Shown: positions 6,306 to 14,944 of the stretch, one piece after another
How positions within the stretch are numbered: position 1 is the first letter of the stretch
Layout of the letters: each line of letters starts with the position of its first letter
Assembly: GCF_002159175.1 (NCBI RefSeq)
Contig: NZ_NFGZ01000006.1
Span: 1-64,000, forward strand
Direction of reading: 5' to 3'
From: Flavonifractor sp. An92
GTDB lineage: Bacteria; Bacillota; Clostridia; Oscillospirales; Oscillospiraceae
DNA: 64,000 nucleotides
The notes under the pieces: model-generated
Told to the model about the DNA's origin: nothing
The model's input: the letters and a program-made list of their open reading frames with translations, nothing else
The model's database searches: none
Made by a program: the position numbers and the translations under genes

Positions 6306-7406
6306 ATGGGGAACTACATCCGCAAGACCGCCCGCTACAACGGGAAGAAGTACGAAGCCACCGGAAAGACCGAGCTGGAGGCTCTCACTAAGCTGGCCGA
6401 AAAGCTCTCCGCCGCCAAACGCGGGGAGGAAGTGCTGGGCGGGTCCATGACCGTGGACGCCTGGTATCACCAGTGGAAAGCCACGTATAAGGACCCTATG
6501 GGCATGACTGAAAAGTCTCTTGGCATGTATGATGAGAAGTATACTGGGTATATCAAACCCGCCATCGGGCGCTTAAAGCTGAAGGACGTGCGGGACGTCC
6601 ACCTCCAGCGGCTGCTGAACAGTCAGGCGGGCATGAGCTATTCTCATGTGGAGAAGCTGCGACGGGTGCTGAAGGGGATGTTCTCCCGGGCCCGGAAGTC
6701 CCGTCTGATCCCTTACGACCCCTCGGAGGATCTGGAGCTCCCTGCCGTCCATCAAGGCTCGCACCGCAGCCTTACCGAGGAGGAACGTGCGGTGCTGCTC
6801 CGGGTAGCAGAGACCCATCCGTCGGGGTTATACATCCTGACACTGCTCTACACCGGGATGCGGCCTGGCGAGGCAGCGGCCCTCAACTGGGCCGACGTGG
6901 ACTTTGAGCACGGAGAAATCCACATCCATGCGGCGCTGGAGAGTGGATCAGGCCGTATCAAAGGGCCAAAGACCAAGGCCGGTGTCCGAGATATTCCAAT
7001 CCACGCCGCTCTGTTGCCGCGGCTCCATGCGGCCCGCGGTAAGCCTTTCGACCCGGTATTTCCCAGCCCACAAGGACACCGGCTTAATTCCAATAGCCAG
7101 TACCGGCTCTGGAAAACCTTCCGACGTGCTATGGATATTGAGATGGGCGCGGAGGTATATCGGAACAAGGTGGTCAAGTCGGTAATCGCCGACGATCTGA
7201 CGCCCTATTGCCTGCGGCACACGTTTGCCACCGACTGCGCCCGTGCCGGGGTCCCGCTGGAGACAGTGCGGTGGTTCCTTGGTCACGAGGACATCTCCAC
7301 CACGGCGAATATCTACCAGCACCGTGACGCCACTGCTCTGCGTGCCGGAATGGATCTGCTGGATAGAGCTGGTGGAAAAGGTGGTGGAAAAGCTAATATC
7401 GGATAG
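6306..7406 (+). CDS. int: Tyrosine recombinase (integrase) of the element, 366 aa
   Basis: This is a phage/ICE-type tyrosine integrase: an N-terminal arm-binding region (residues 1-45, NYIRKTARYNGKKYEATGKT), a core-binding SAM-like domain (about 48-140), and the catalytic domain. Visible active-site residues are R186 (LYTGMRPGEA), R304 in TPYCLRHTFAT, H327 (LGHEDISTT) and Y337 (NIYQHRD). The position of the usual first His of HxLR is Tyr301, a known variant in Firmicutes integrases. The ATG follows AAAGGAGG. It reads toward the adjacent tRNA-Gly remnant, the normal place of an integrase beside its att site. Confidence 0.92.
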   Translation: MGNYIRKTARYNGKKYEATGKTELEALTKLAEKLSAAKRGEEVLGGSMTVDAWYHQWKATYKDPMGMTEKSLGMYDEKYTGYIKPAIGRLKLKDVRDVHLQRLLNSQAGMSYSHVEKLRRVLKGMFSRARKSRLIPYDPSEDLELPAVHQGSHRSLTEEERAVLLRVAETHPSGLYILTLLYTGMRPGEAAALNWADVDFEHGEIHIHAALESGSGRIKGPKTKAGVRDIPIHAALLPRLHAARGKPFDPVFPSPQGHRLNSNSQYRLWKTFRRAMDIEMGAEVYRNKVVKSVIADDLTPYCLRHTFATDCARAGVPLETVRWFLGHEDISTTANIYQHRDATALRAGMDLLDRAGGKGGGKANIG

Positions 7407-7451
7407 CTCTGTCTCTTAGAACTGCAATATATTCCTGATATTAACACTCCC

Positions 7452-7497
7452 GCTTCCCAAGCTGAATATGAGGGTTCGATTCCCTTTACCTGCTCCA
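7452..7497 (+). other. Attachment-site remnant: 3' part of a tRNA-Gly(UCC) gene
   Basis: The stretch contains the anticodon loop TTCCCAA with GCTGA stem half, the T-arm GGGTTCGATTCCC and the acceptor 3' side TACCTGC followed by TCCA, but no 5' half of a tRNA upstream. This is what remains on the chromosome side when an element integrates in the anticodon/T-arm part of tRNA-Gly. The complete tRNA should lie at the far end of the element, outside the window. Confidence 0.85.
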
Positions 7498-7498
7498 G

Positions 7499-7530
7499 AA
7501 AAAAGACACGACTTGCGTCGTGTCTTTTTT
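7499..7530 (+). terminator. Original terminator of the tRNA-Gly gene
   Basis: A 14-bp perfect stem (AAAAAAGACACGAC / GTCGTGTCTTTTTT, loop TTGC) immediately follows the tRNA-Gly remnant. Confidence 0.8.
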
Positions 7531-7550
7531 GTCTGCTGCGCTGCCCTGGA

Positions 7551-7590
7551 TAAAAAATAAGCAGACACGAAACATCGTGTCTGCTTATTT
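7551..7590 (-). terminator. Terminator of tRNA-Leu
   Basis: On the minus strand a 16-bp perfect stem begins at the tRNA 3' end and is followed by a T-run. Its arms share GACACGA with the neighbouring tRNA-Gly terminator. Confidence 0.8.
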
Positions 7591-7674
7591 GGTGCGGATG
7601 ACGGGACTTGAACCCGTACGTCGATTGACACACGCCCCTCAAACGTGCCTGTCTACCAGTTCCAGCACATCCGC
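7590..7674 (-). tRNA. tRNA-Leu(GAG)
   Basis: Read on the minus strand, acceptor GCGGATG pairs with CATCCGC and is followed by A and an encoded CCA. The anticodon arm CACGT-TTGAGGG-GCGTG gives anticodon GAG, a long variable arm follows as expected for class II tRNA-Leu, and the T-arm is GGGTTCAAGTCCC. It is intact and 85 nt long. Confidence 0.95.
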
Positions 7675-7702
7675 GTGAGGTCTTAATCAAGACCGCTAGA
7701 TT

Positions 7703-7731
7703 ATTATAGCGAGCCTTCGCCCATTTGTCAA
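7703..7731 (-). promoter_or_regulatory. Consensus promoter of tRNA-Leu
   Basis: TTGACA, 17-base spacer and TATAAT on the minus strand, about 30 bases before the tRNA. Confidence 0.85.
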
Positions 7732-7767
7732 CCGCATTTTGCAGGTTCCCATAAAATTTTTTCCACC

Positions 7768-7796
7768 TTGCCCGGGCCCTCCCCGTCCTGTATACT
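7768..7796 (+). promoter_or_regulatory. Promoter of the AlbA-like gene
   Basis: TTGCCC, 17-base spacer, TATACT, 40 bases before the start codon. Confidence 0.55.
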
Positions 7797-7836
7797 GAGA
7801 GTATCTCAACACGCCCCAGCGGCACGGAGGTGCGCC

Positions 7837-8289
7837 ATGTTTGACGTCAGACACATCGAGCGCTATCGGGAGAACGGCCATCTGGAGGCCAAGCTGGCCA
7901 CGGGAGGGCTGCCCCGCAGCATCTGGGAGACCTATTCCGCCTTTGCCAACACCTGGGGCGGGCTGATCCTGCTGGGTGTGGAGGAGCTGGAGGACCACTC
8001 CCTGCGCATCCAGGGCCTGCTCAACGCCCAGGAGATGCTGGAGGAGTTTCTGGCTCTCGTCCGGGACCCCAAGGTGGCCAGCGCCGACCTGGTGGGTGAG
8101 AAGGGCGGCGAAGTGGTGCCCACCGCCCAGGGGGACATCCTGGTCCTGCGCATCCCACCTGCCCCCCGGAACCTGCGCCCGGTGTACGTGGGGGGCGACC
8201 CCTACCGCGGCTCCTACCGGCGGGAGGGGGAGGCCGACCTCCACTGCACCGCCGAAGAGGTGGCGGCCATGCTGGCCGGGCGGGACTAA
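7837..8289 (+). CDS. Stand-alone AlbA_2 (Schlafen AlbA-like) domain protein, 150 aa
   Basis: Residues 1-115 match the AlbA_2 putative nucleic-acid-binding domain seen at the N-terminus of many bacterial regulators: HLEAKLATGGLPRSIWETYS, then AFANTWGGLILLGVEE, and the late strand DILVLRIPPAPRNLRPVYV. Normally this domain is followed by an ATPase or winged-helix module of several hundred residues; here the protein ends soon after GSYRREGEADLHCTAEEV. It is therefore a single-domain form. The ATG has CACGGAGGTG upstream and its own promoter. Role unknown; DNA or RNA binding is inferred from the family. Confidence 0.75.
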   Translation: MFDVRHIERYRENGHLEAKLATGGLPRSIWETYSAFANTWGGLILLGVEELEDHSLRIQGLLNAQEMLEEFLALVRDPKVASADLVGEKGGEVVPTAQGDILVLRIPPAPRNLRPVYVGGDPYRGSYRREGEADLHCTAEEVAAMLAGRD

Positions 8290-8305
8290 AATACTTTGCA
8301 TCCCG

Positions 8306-8334
8306 TTGTATTTTTCCTCCAAGTCTGTTATACT
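8306..8334 (+). promoter_or_regulatory. Promoter of the GH13 gene
   Basis: TTGTAT, 17-base spacer, TATACT, 49 bases before the start codon. Confidence 0.6.
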
Positions 8335-8383
8335 ACCTTTGTTGAAAACGCAGCATACCATAGCGATTTGGAGGTAATGGATT

Positions 8384-9697
8384 ATGTGGTTTGACGAGGC
8401 TGTCCTGTATCAGATCTATCCCCTGGGCCTGTGCGGCGCCCCCCGGGACAACGACGGTGTGACCGAGCACCGGATTCTGTGCATCCTGGACTGGGTGGAG
8501 CACATCCGCGCCACAGGGGCGGACACCGTCCTCTTCAATCCGCTGTTCGAGAGTGACCGTCACGGCTACGACACCCGGGATTTCCGTAAGGTGGACTGCC
8601 GCCTGGGCACCAACGAGGATTTCAAGCAGGTCTGCGACGCGCTCCACGCCGCCGGTCTGCGGGTGATGCTGGACGGCGTGTTCCACCATGTGGGCCGGGG
8701 CTTCTGGGCCTTCCGGGACGTGCAGGAGCGCCGGTGGGACAGCCCCTACAAGGACTGGTTCCACATCAGCTTTGACGGCAACTCCAACTACAACGACGGC
8801 TTCTGGTACGAGGGCTGGGAGGGGCACATGGAGCTGGTGAAGCTCAACCTCCAGAACCCGGCGGTGGTGGAGTACCAGTTCGAGTCCATCCGCCAGTGGG
8901 TGGAGGAGTTCGGCATCGACGGCCTGCGCCTGGACGTGGCCTACTGCCTGACACCAGAGTATCTGAAGCAGCTGCGGGCCTTCACCAACTCCTTGAAGCC
9001 CGACTTCGTCCTGGTGGGCGAGACCCTCCACGGCGACTATAACCGCTGGATGAACGACGAGATGTGCCACTCGGTCACCAATTACGAGTGCTACAAGGGC
9101 CTCTACTCCAGCTTCAACTCCATGAATCTCTTCGAGATCGGCCACTCCCTGGCCCGGCAGTTCGGGCCGGAGCAGTGGACCCTCTACAAGGGCAAGCACC
9201 TGCTGTCCTTCCTGGACAACCACGACGTCACCCGCATCGCCTCCATGCTGGAGCGGAAGGAGCACCTGCCCCTGGCCTACGGCATCCTCTTCGGCATGCC
9301 CGGCGTGCCCGCCGTGTACTACGGCAGCGAGTGGGGCATGGAGGGCCGCAAGGAGTCCGGGAGCGACGACGCCCTCCGCCCGGCGGTGGAGCTGCCCCAG
9401 TCCAATGAGCTCACCGCCTGGATCGCCAGGCTGGCCGCCGCCCGGAAGAGCAGTCCGGCCCTGTGCTATGGCAATTACCGCAACGTGGTGCTCACCAACC
9501 GGCAGATCATCTTTGAGCGATGCGCCGACGGCGAGCGGGTGCTGGTGGCGGTGAACGCCGACGACGCGCCCTATGTGGCCCACTTCGACGCCGGATGCGG
9601 CATGGCGGTGGACCTCATCACCGGCGCGCCCCACGACTTCGGCGGCGGCAGCGAGCTGCCTCCGTACAGCGTGGCGTTTTGGAAGATGGAGCGCTGA
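8384..9697 (+). CDS. GH13 alpha-amylase-family glycoside hydrolase (437 aa), cytoplasmic
   Basis: All four conserved GH13 regions are present: DGVFHH (97-102), GLRLDVA with nucleophile D184, LVGETL with acid/base E213, and FLDNHD with D281. There is no signal peptide, so the enzyme is cytoplasmic and probably acts on imported malto- or isomalto-oligosaccharides. The length and lack of an N-terminal starch-binding domain fit small cyclomaltodextrinase/maltogenic-like or glucosidase members; the exact specificity cannot be read from the sequence. GGAGG precedes the ATG. It is monocistronic, between its own promoter and a strong terminator. Confidence 0.88.
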   Translation: MWFDEAVLYQIYPLGLCGAPRDNDGVTEHRILCILDWVEHIRATGADTVLFNPLFESDRHGYDTRDFRKVDCRLGTNEDFKQVCDALHAAGLRVMLDGVFHHVGRGFWAFRDVQERRWDSPYKDWFHISFDGNSNYNDGFWYEGWEGHMELVKLNLQNPAVVEYQFESIRQWVEEFGIDGLRLDVAYCLTPEYLKQLRAFTNSLKPDFVLVGETLHGDYNRWMNDEMCHSVTNYECYKGLYSSFNSMNLFEIGHSLARQFGPEQWTLYKGKHLLSFLDNHDVTRIASMLERKEHLPLAYGILFGMPGVPAVYYGSEWGMEGRKESGSDDALRPAVELPQSNELTAWIARLAAARKSSPALCYGNYRNVVLTNRQIIFERCADGERVLVAVNADDAPYVAHFDAGCGMAVDLITGAPHDFGGGSELPPYSVAFWKMER

Positions 9698-9723
9698 GGA
9701 GCTTCCTCCCTCCCCGGCGCGCA

Positions 9724-9763
9724 GAAAAAGAGCCCCGGCTTTTGAAAAGCCGGGGCTCTTTTG
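9724..9763. terminator. Bidirectional terminator between GH13 gene and ABC operon
   Basis: AAAAGAGCCCCGGCTTTT and its complement form a long stem flanked by A and T runs, so it serves the convergent genes on both sides. Confidence 0.85.
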
Positions 9764-9779
9764 TGCTCTGTTTGGACAA

Positions 9780-11666
9780 TCAAGCCGGTTCTTCGGCGAA
9801 ATTGCCGGTGTAGAGGCGGTAGTAGGTGCCCTTCTCCTCCATGAGCTGGTCGTGGGTGCCCCGCTCGATGATGCGGCCCTGGTCCATGACCATGATGCAG
9901 TCGGCGTTGCGCACCGTGGAGAGCCGGTGGGCAATGACGAAGGTGGTGCGCCCGGTCATGAGGGCGTCCATGCCGTCCTGGACCAGCTTCTCGGTGCGGG
10001 TGTCGATGGACGAGGTGGCCTCATCCAGGATGAGCACCGGCGGGTCGGCCACGGCGGCCCGGGCGATGGCAATGAGCTGGCGCTGGCCCTGGGAGAGGTT
10101 GGCGCCGTCGCCGGTGAGCATGGTGTCATATCCGTCGGGCAGGCGGCGGATGAAGCCGTCGGCGTTGGCCAGCCGGGCGGCGGCCATGCACTCCTCGTCG
10201 GTGGCGTCCAGGCGGCCGTAGCGGATGTTCTCCAGAACGGTACCGGTGAAGAGGTGTGTGTCCTGGAGGACGATGCCCAGGCTGCGGCGCAGGTCCGGCT
10301 TCTTGATCTTGTTGATGTTGATGCCGTCGTAGCGGATCTTGCCGTCGGCGATGTCGTAGAAACGGTTGATGAGGTTGGTGATGGTGGTCTTGCCCGCGCC
10401 GGTGGCGCCCACAAAGGCGATCTTCTGGCCGGGCTTTGCCCACAGGCTGATGTCGTGGAGGACCAGCTTCTTCTCGTCATAGCCGAAGTCCACGCTGTCA
10501 AAGACCACGCCGCCCTCCAGGCGGGCATAGGTGATGGTGCCGTCGGCCTTGTGGGGGTGCTTCCAGGCCCAGGTGTTGGTGCGCTCTCCGGCCTCGGTGA
10601 GGGTGCCGTCGGCGTTCTCCTTGGCGTCCACCAGCTCCACATAGCCCTCGTCTTTCTCGGGCTCCTGGTCCATGAGCTCAAAGACACGGGAGGCGCCGGC
10701 GGCGGCGGTGACCACGAAGTTGATCTGCTGGCTCACCTGGGTGATGGGCTGGGTGAAGCTCTTGTTGAGGCCCACGAAGGTGATGACGGTGCCCAGGGTC
10801 ACGCCGGCCAGGTCGTTGATGCCCAGGATAGCGCCCACGATGGCCACCAGGGCGTAGCTCAGCCAGCCGATGTTGGCGTTGATGGGCATGAGGAGGTTGG
10901 CGTAGCGGTTGGCCTTGTCGGCGCTCTCCCGCAGGGCCTCGTTGACCTGGTGGAAGTCGGCCTTGGCGGCCTCCTCGTGACAGAATACCTTGACCACCTT
11001 CTGGCCGTCCAGCATCTCCTCGATAAAGCCGTCCACGATGCCCAGGTTCTTTTGCTGCTGGGCGTAGAAGCGGCCCGAGAGCTTGGAGAAATTGGAGGTC
11101 ACCACCAGCATCACCGCCGCGGTGAGCAGGGAGATGACGGTGAGGGCGGGGTTCAGGAGGATCATGGTCACCAGCGTGGCGGCCATGGTGATGGTGGAGT
11201 TGATGATCTGGGGGATGCTCTGGCTCATCAGCTGCCGGAGGGTGTCCACGTCGTTGGTGTACACCGACATGATGTCGCCGTGGGCGTGGGTGTCGAAGTA
11301 CTTGATGGGCAGGGACTCCATGCGGCGGAACAGGTCGTTGCGCAGGCGGCGCATGGTGCCCTGGCTGATGGTGACCATGATGCGGTTATAGCCGTAGCTG
11401 GCCGCGATGCCCAGGAGCAGCAGGACCACCAGCCGCAGCAGCGCCTGGCCCAGGCCGCTGAAATCGGTGGAACCGGCGTTCATCATGGGCACGATGTAGT
11501 CGTCCACCAGGGTCTGGGGGAAGGTAGCGCCCGCCACCGTGGCGATGGCGGAGATCAGGATACACAGGATGACCAGCACGAAGGCCAGGCGGTAGGAGTG
11601 GAGCATGTAGCGCACCACCCGCTTGAGGACCGCCATGGAGTCACCGCGGGATACATTCGGTTGCAT
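9780..11666 (-). CDS. ABC exporter half-transporter with consensus catalytic site (628 aa)
   Basis: An N-terminal six-helix membrane domain (about residues 20-330) is fused to an ATPase with Walker A VGATGAGKTT, signature LSQGQ and Walker B VLILDEATSSID, whose Glu is the catalytic base. The partner gene just upstream has Asp at that place but a VSGGQ signature. This is the split seen in heterodimeric exporters of the TM287/288, BmrCD and LmrCD type: one complete and one degenerate ATP site. Substrate is unknown; multidrug or lipid-like compounds are usual. An AGAAGGAGGG site precedes the start. It is the last gene of the MarR-led operon. Confidence 0.9.
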   Translation of the reverse strand: MQPNVSRGDSMAVLKRVVRYMLHSYRLAFVLVILCILISAIATVAGATFPQTLVDDYIVPMMNAGSTDFSGLGQALLRLVVLLLLGIAASYGYNRIMVTISQGTMRRLRNDLFRRMESLPIKYFDTHAHGDIMSVYTNDVDTLRQLMSQSIPQIINSTITMAATLVTMILLNPALTVISLLTAAVMLVVTSNFSKLSGRFYAQQQKNLGIVDGFIEEMLDGQKVVKVFCHEEAAKADFHQVNEALRESADKANRYANLLMPINANIGWLSYALVAIVGAILGINDLAGVTLGTVITFVGLNKSFTQPITQVSQQINFVVTAAAGASRVFELMDQEPEKDEGYVELVDAKENADGTLTEAGERTNTWAWKHPHKADGTITYARLEGGVVFDSVDFGYDEKKLVLHDISLWAKPGQKIAFVGATGAGKTTITNLINRFYDIADGKIRYDGININKIKKPDLRRSLGIVLQDTHLFTGTVLENIRYGRLDATDEECMAAARLANADGFIRRLPDGYDTMLTGDGANLSQGQRQLIAIARAAVADPPVLILDEATSSIDTRTEKLVQDGMDALMTGRTTFVIAHRLSTVRNADCIMVMDQGRIIERGTHDQLMEEKGTYYRLYTGNFAEEPA

Positions 11667-11684
11667 ATGGTTTCCCTCCTTCTG

Positions 11685-13427
11685 TTACGACGCGCTCTGG
11701 TCGAAGTCGCCGCCGCCCTTGATCTGGGAGTCGTAGATCTCCCGATAGATGGCGTTGCTCTCCAGCAGGTGCTCGTGGGTGTCAAAGCCGTCGATGCGCC
11801 CGTTGTCCAGCACCAGGATGCGGTCGGCCCCCTCCACGCTGGAGATGCGCTGGGCGATGATGATCTTGGTGGTGCCGGGGATCTTTTGGGCAAAGGCTGC
11901 CCGGATGCGGGCGTCGGTGGCGGTATCCACGGCGCTGGTGGAGTCGTCCAGGATGAGCACCTTGGGCTTCTTCAGCAGAGCCCGGGCGATGCACAGGCGC
12001 TGCTTCTGGCCGCCGGAGACGTTGGCGCCGCCCCGCTCGATGCGGGTGTGGTAGCCGTCGGGGAAGCGATCGATGAACTCGTCGGCACAGGCCGCCTTGC
12101 ACGCCTCCACGCACTCGGCCTCGGTGGCGTCGGGGTTGCCCCAGCGCAGGTTCTCCAGGATGGTGCCGGAGAAGAGGGTGTTCTTCTGGAGCACCACCGA
12201 CACCTGGTTGCGCAGGGCCTCCATGTCGTACTGCCGCACGTCCAGGCCGCCCACCTTCACCGCGCCGGAGTCCACGTCGTAGAGCCGGCAGATCAGGTTC
12301 ACCAGGCTGCTCTTGCCCGAGCCGGTGCCGCCGATGACGCCGATGGTCTCGCCGGACTTGATGTGCAGGTCGATGTCGGTGAGGGCGTTCTTGCCCGAGC
12401 CGTGCTTGTAGGAGAAGCTGACGTGCTCAAAGTCGATGGAGCCGTCGGCCACCTTCTCCACAGGGTCGGCCGGGTCGGCCAGGTCGGGGGTCTCGTTCAG
12501 GACCTCGCTGATCCGGCGGACGCTGGCCATGGACATGGAGATCATGACCACCACCATGGAGAGCATCATGAGGCTCATCATCAGGCTCATCACGTAGCTG
12601 AAGAGGCTGGTCAGCTCACCGGAGGTCATGGTGCCGCCCACGATGAAGTGGGCGCCCATCCAGGACACCATGATGATGCAGAAGTACACCGCCAGCATCA
12701 TGGCGGGGCTGTTGAAGGCCAGCAGGCCCTCGGCCTTGACGAAGAGGCGGTACAGGTTGGAGGAGGCCTTGGAGAACTTCTCGTTCTCATAGTCCTCCCG
12801 CACAAAGGCCTTCACCACCCGGATGGCGGACACGTTCTCCTGGACGCTGGCGTTCAGGTCATCGTACTTGCGGAACACCTCGTTGAAGATCTTCATGGTC
12901 ACCGCCATGATGCACCCCAGCACCGCCACCAGGAACACCACCGCGATGAGGAAGGTGAGGCTCAGCTTGGGGCTGATGATGAGACACATGATGTAGCTGA
13001 ACACCAGCATCAGCGGCGAGCGCACGGCGATGCGGATGATCATCATGAAGGCGTTCTGTACGTTGGTGATGTCGGTGGTCATACGGGTGACCAGACCGGG
13101 CACACTGAATTTGTCGATGTTGGAAAAAGAGAAGGTCTGGATGTTGTTGTAGATGGCCTCCCGCAGGTTGGCCGCCAGACCGGCGGAGGCGCTGGCGGCA
13201 CATTTTCCGGCCAGGGCGCCAAAGACCAGGCTCAGCGCGGCCAGGACCACCATCAGGATGCCGTAACGGTAGACCACGGAGAGATTGGCGGCCTCCAGGC
13301 CCTTGTCGATGATGATGGCGGTGATGAAGGGCAGCAGGATCTCCATCACCACTTCCAGCGCGGCCATGGCCACGCACAGCAGGGTGTCCCGCCGATAGCG
13401 CCCCAGCTGATGCAAAACGGTTTTCAC
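11685..13427 (-). CDS. ABC exporter half-transporter with degenerate Walker B (580 aa)
   Basis: Membrane domain about residues 15-310, then ATPase with Walker A GGTGSGKSS, signature VSGGQ and Walker B VLILDDSTSAVD. Asp replaces the catalytic Glu, so its own ATP site should hydrolyse slowly or not at all, as in the regulatory half of heterodimeric exporters. It overlaps the MarR gene by four bases (ATGA) and precedes the 628-aa half by 18 bases, so the three are one operon. The complex is expected in the cytoplasmic membrane exporting a compound sensed by the MarR protein. Confidence 0.9.
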   Translation of the reverse strand: MKTVLHQLGRYRRDTLLCVAMAALEVVMEILLPFITAIIIDKGLEAANLSVVYRYGILMVVLAALSLVFGALAGKCAASASAGLAANLREAIYNNIQTFSFSNIDKFSVPGLVTRMTTDITNVQNAFMMIIRIAVRSPLMLVFSYIMCLIISPKLSLTFLIAVVFLVAVLGCIMAVTMKIFNEVFRKYDDLNASVQENVSAIRVVKAFVREDYENEKFSKASSNLYRLFVKAEGLLAFNSPAMMLAVYFCIIMVSWMGAHFIVGGTMTSGELTSLFSYVMSLMMSLMMLSMVVVMISMSMASVRRISEVLNETPDLADPADPVEKVADGSIDFEHVSFSYKHGSGKNALTDIDLHIKSGETIGVIGGTGSGKSSLVNLICRLYDVDSGAVKVGGLDVRQYDMEALRNQVSVVLQKNTLFSGTILENLRWGNPDATEAECVEACKAACADEFIDRFPDGYHTRIERGGANVSGGQKQRLCIARALLKKPKVLILDDSTSAVDTATDARIRAAFAQKIPGTTKIIIAQRISSVEGADRILVLDNGRIDGFDTHEHLLESNAIYREIYDSQIKGGGDFDQSAS

Positions 13428-13888
13428 AGTGTTACCTCCTTATTTGTCATTTCCCCCGTCTGGGACAGGTTGTGCAGCATCTTCTTCTGCATCCGGTCCA
13501 GCTCGGTCAGTTCCTCCGGGGTGAAACGGTCGTACAGTCGGGCCTGCACCGCCTGGATGGAGCGATCCAGCGACTCCTGGACCGCCCGGCCCTTTTCCGT
13601 GGCGAAGAGCAGCTTGCGCCGGTCGTCCCCCGCGCAGCGCTCCACCCGCACGTACCCCTTCTCCCGCAGCCGCTTCACCAGCCCGGAGAGCGAGGCCATG
13701 GAGTAGCCGAATTCCCGGTGGATGGTCGTCAGCGACGCACCTTCCTCCGAGTGGCAGAGGATGTAGAGCAGCATGTGGGCCTGCATGGCGGTCAGCCCCT
13801 TCTGGGCCAGCACTTCATTGGCCCGCAGTTCCAGCTGAATGCTGATCTGCCGGTTGTCCCGGGCCATGGTGTCCCGGTCCGCTTCCAT
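13424..13888 (-). CDS. MarR-family regulator of the ABC exporter operon (154 aa)
   Basis: A winged helix is visible: LLYILCHSEEGASLTTIHRE, FGYSMASLSGLVKRLREKGY and the wing VRVERCAGDDRRKLLFATEKG. The dimerisation helices lie at both ends. It is the first gene of the operon and overlaps the first ABC gene by four bases, so it probably represses both and is released by the exported compound, the usual MarR logic. The intergenic region upstream has two TGTTTGG-containing direct elements near its promoter (CAATTGTTTGG and AACTGTTTGG) that may be its binding site. Confidence 0.88.
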   Translation of the reverse strand: MEADRDTMARDNRQISIQLELRANEVLAQKGLTAMQAHMLLYILCHSEEGASLTTIHREFGYSMASLSGLVKRLREKGYVRVERCAGDDRRKLLFATEKGRAVQESLDRSIQAVQARLYDRFTPEELTELDRMQKKMLHNLSQTGEMTNKEVTL

Positions 13889-13960
13889 TTCCGCTCACCT
13901 CATTTCAATTGTTTGGAACAGAACTGTTTGGGTCCGTACATTTTTATAGCACAAAGAAGC

Positions 13961-13989
13961 TTGCATGTGAAATTCAAATCTGCTATATT
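13961..13989 (+). promoter_or_regulatory. Promoter of the LysR gene
   Basis: TTGCAT, 17-base spacer, TATATT. The leftward TATAAA of the divergent MarR operon lies just upstream, so the two transcripts start back to back. Confidence 0.6.
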
Positions 13990-14055
13990 CAATAAAAAAC
14001 TTGTATTGATTCTCTACATAATACAAAAGGCCCCCCGGGGCCGGGAGGTGTTTTT

Positions 14056-14940
14056 ATGAATACCACACAGCTGGAGTGCTTTATGGCCGTATCCAATTTT
14101 CTGAACTTTTCCCGGGCGGCGGAACATCTGCGCATCACCCAGCCCGCTGTCAGCCACCAGATCAGCACTCTGGAGGACGAGCTGGGGGTAAAGCTCTTCC
14201 ACCGCACCAGCAAGAGCGTGCGTCTGACGCCGGAGGGCTACCTCTTCACCCAGTACGCCGGGGAGATGCTGAAGCTGGCGGGGCTGTCCAAGGCCCGGCT
14301 GAAGGAGTGTCTGTCCGACCTGCCCGCCCGGCTGGGCATCGGCTGCCGCAACACCATCGAGCTGCGCATGCTGCGTCCGGTGCTGGCCCGGCTGCGGGAG
14401 GAGCGGCCGGAGGTGATGCCCCTGCTGCGGCTCATCCCCTTCGACTCCCTGGAGAACCAGCTCAGCGAGGGGGAGCTCCAGCTCATCTTCTCCTTCCAGG
14501 AGTCCGCGTCCAAAAAGGCCCGTTACCACGAGCTGCTCCGCTGTCCGGCGGTGTGCGTGTGTGCGCCGGACCACCCCCTGGCGGAGGAGCCCTTCCTCAC
14601 GGTGGAGCGGCTGCGCAGCGCCGGGGCCATGGCCGCCTGCCGCCCGCCCATCTGTCCCCCTGCCCTCTTCCCCATCCAGTCGGAGGTGCTGGCCGGCCGG
14701 CCTCCCCACCAGGTCTTTTTCTGCGACGATCTGGAGGCCGCCTTCACCCTGGCCGAGGCGGGCTATGCCCTGGCGGTGGTCCCCGATCTGCCCGGGGCGC
14801 GGCTGCCGGGACTGCGGTACATCCCCCTCCCCGAGTTCGAGCCCCTGTCCTTCGGCGCGGTGTACCTCCCCGGTGAGCGCACCCCCGCCCTGCGCGCCCT
14901 GCTGACCCTGCTGGAAGAGGTGCTGCGCTCTGCCCAATAA
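14056..14940 (+). CDS. LysR-family transcriptional regulator (294 aa)
   Basis: The N-terminal helix-turn-helix (residues 1-60: NTTQLECFMAVSNFLNFSRA, HLRITQPAVSHQISTLEDEL, LFHRTSKSVRLTPEG) is classic LysR. The rest is the periplasmic-binding-like sensor domain (about 88-290). GGGAGGTG precedes the ATG. It is divergent from the MarR/ABC operon and could influence it, but LysR proteins more often regulate a metabolic neighbour; none is obvious. It ends at a terminator shared with the convergent bilirubin-reductase operon. Confidence 0.9.
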   Translation: MNTTQLECFMAVSNFLNFSRAAEHLRITQPAVSHQISTLEDELGVKLFHRTSKSVRLTPEGYLFTQYAGEMLKLAGLSKARLKECLSDLPARLGIGCRNTIELRMLRPVLARLREERPEVMPLLRLIPFDSLENQLSEGELQLIFSFQESASKKARYHELLRCPAVCVCAPDHPLAEEPFLTVERLRSAGAMAACRPPICPPALFPIQSEVLAGRPPHQVFFCDDLEAAFTLAEAGYALAVVPDLPGARLPGLRYIPLPEFEPLSFGAVYLPGERTPALRALLTLLEEVLRSAQ

Positions 14941-14944
14941 ACAA

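Noticed and set aside
7452-7497. A functional tRNA-Gly gene
   Set aside because: The D-arm and 5' acceptor half are missing upstream; only the 3' part is present, so it is an attachment-site remnant.
9573-13706. A 1377-codon open frame on the + strand across the ABC exporter operon
   Set aside because: It is antisense to three well-supported genes, has a Gly/Val/Asp/His-rich composition typical of reversed GC-rich coding sequence, and has no ribosome site. Similar long antisense frames (20577-23084, 28451-30475, 31582-33669, 34785-36905, 41353-42975, 43462-45762, 53236-55041) were rejected for the same reason.
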